A stretch of DNA of 6,540 nucleotides from Bacteroidota bacterium. GTDB taxonomy: Bacteria > Bacteroidota > Bacteroidia > Bacteroidales > UBA1715. Positions 6,047-6,540 of this stretch are shown piece after piece (the stretch's first letter is position 1; every line of letters starts with the position of its first letter). A program made the translations under genes and the position numbers. The stretch is taken from NCBI GenBank assembly GCA_029266015.1, contig JAJUFK010000138.1, positions 1 to 6,540 of the forward strand. Direction: 5' to 3'. The notes under the pieces were generated by a model. That model saw nothing but the letters and a program-made list of their open reading frames with translations, made no database searches and had not been told where the DNA came from.

Positions 6047-6540
6047 ATGATTCAGTTGCCACACAATTGTAAAGCCTTAGTATTTGATATGGATGGCACT
6101 ATGATTCACAATAAAGATTATCATGATGCAGCATGGATAGAATTTTGTAATAGGCATTCTGTAACTATTGATTTGGATTCTTTTTGTAAAGCATATACAG
6201 GAAAAACAAATGAGGTAATACTACAGATGATTTTCGGCAAAAAAATACCTAAACAGCAAATTTTAGAATACGAAACAGAAAAAGAACAAATATATAGAGA
6301 TTTGTATTCTCCTCATTTTATGCTTGTCTCCGGATTACAAACGGTGTTGGAAAAGGCAAAACATAAAAATTTCTTAATTGCAATTGGGACTTCAGCTCCT
6401 GTTGTAAATGTTGATTTTGTTCTATATCATGGAAGAATCAGACATTTTTTTGATGTAATTGTTCATTCAGAAATGGTAACTCACGGTAAACCTTCTCCCG
6501 AAATTTATCTAAAAGTTGCCGAATTATTCCAAATACAGCC
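6047..6540 (+). CDS. HAD-superfamily hydrolase, beta-phosphoglucomutase/YqaB-like (3' partial)
   Basis: 164 codons are present before the window ends; relatives have roughly 210-220 residues, so motif IV is missing. Motif I is FDMDGT, with nucleophile Asp14 and acid/base Asp16. Motif II is IAIGTSA, with Thr115. Motif III is HGKPSPEIY, with Lys148. A helical cap follows motif I (about 22-90), and YHDAAW matches the His-containing start of the beta-phosphoglucomutase cap, with His26 in the position of the catalytic-site His. However, the cap loop reads YTGKTN (50-55), where true beta-phosphoglucomutases have Lys-Gly-x-x-Arg; Thr51 and Asn55 replace that Lys and Arg. It is therefore more likely a phosphatase acting on a sugar phosphate or similar small molecule than a mutase. 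The start ATG follows the GNAT stop by 3 nt. Confidence 0.88.
   Translation, partial: MIQLPHNCKALVFDMDGTMIHNKDYHDAAWIEFCNRHSVTIDLDSFCKAYTGKTNEVILQMIFGKKIPKQQILEYETEKEQIYRDLYSPHFMLVSGLQTVLEKAKHKNFLIAIGTSAPVVNVDFVLYHGRIRHFFDVIVHSEMVTHGKPSPEIYLKVAELFQIQ

Noticed and set aside
1..6540. Mobile element, CRISPR array, tRNA or rRNA
   Set aside because: No transposase or integrase frame, no terminal inverted repeats, no regularly spaced repeats and no tRNA-like cloverleaf sequence were seen.

Overview
The window looks like AT-rich chromosomal DNA from a member of the Bacteroidota. Four things point there. The Fo a subunit carries a long secreted N-terminal extension. The alpha subunit has an extra stretch before the GGGSLTALP segment. 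No start codon is preceded by a purine-rich Shine-Dalgarno sequence. The divergent intergenic region has TANNTTTG-type -7 elements on both strands. Genus cannot be read from the sequence.

Layout. At the left edge, on the + strand, is the last membrane segment of a cut-off protein (2-70). It is followed at 3 nt by a small Cys-rich putative lipoprotein (74-304). A perfect 32-bp palindrome (301-332) separates these from the main feature, a minus-strand F1Fo ATP synthase operon spanning 5384 to 358 in the order atpB (a), atpE (c), atpF (b), atpH (delta), atpA (alpha), atpG (gamma). The gaps are short (23-40 nt), except for 68 nt between atpE and atpF, which holds a strong hairpin. The palindrome followed by a U-tract ends the operon. 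A 194-bp divergent region (5385-5578) separates atpB from a + strand pair: a GNAT acetyltransferase (5579-6043) and, 3 nt later, a HAD phosphatase/phosphomutase-like gene cut by the right edge (6047-6540).

How the genes work together. The a subunit and c-ring form the proton path. Subunit b and delta form the peripheral stalk, alpha is the non-catalytic nucleotide-binding subunit, and gamma is the rotor shaft. The catalytic beta subunit (atpD), epsilon (atpC) and the assembly factors atpI/atpZ are not in the window. atpG is followed by a terminator, and the gene upstream of atpB is divergent, so beta and epsilon must be encoded elsewhere. A split of this kind is known in Bacteroidota. The residues that decide ion specificity point to a proton rather than a sodium enzyme.

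I found no undescribed multi-gene system. The points worth a second look are the c/b intercistronic hairpin, the His/Glu exchange and His-rich extension in subunit a, the terminator embedded in the 3' end of the small lipoprotein gene, the identical TAAAATATG start context of all three + strand starts, and the altered substrate-site residues of the HAD protein.
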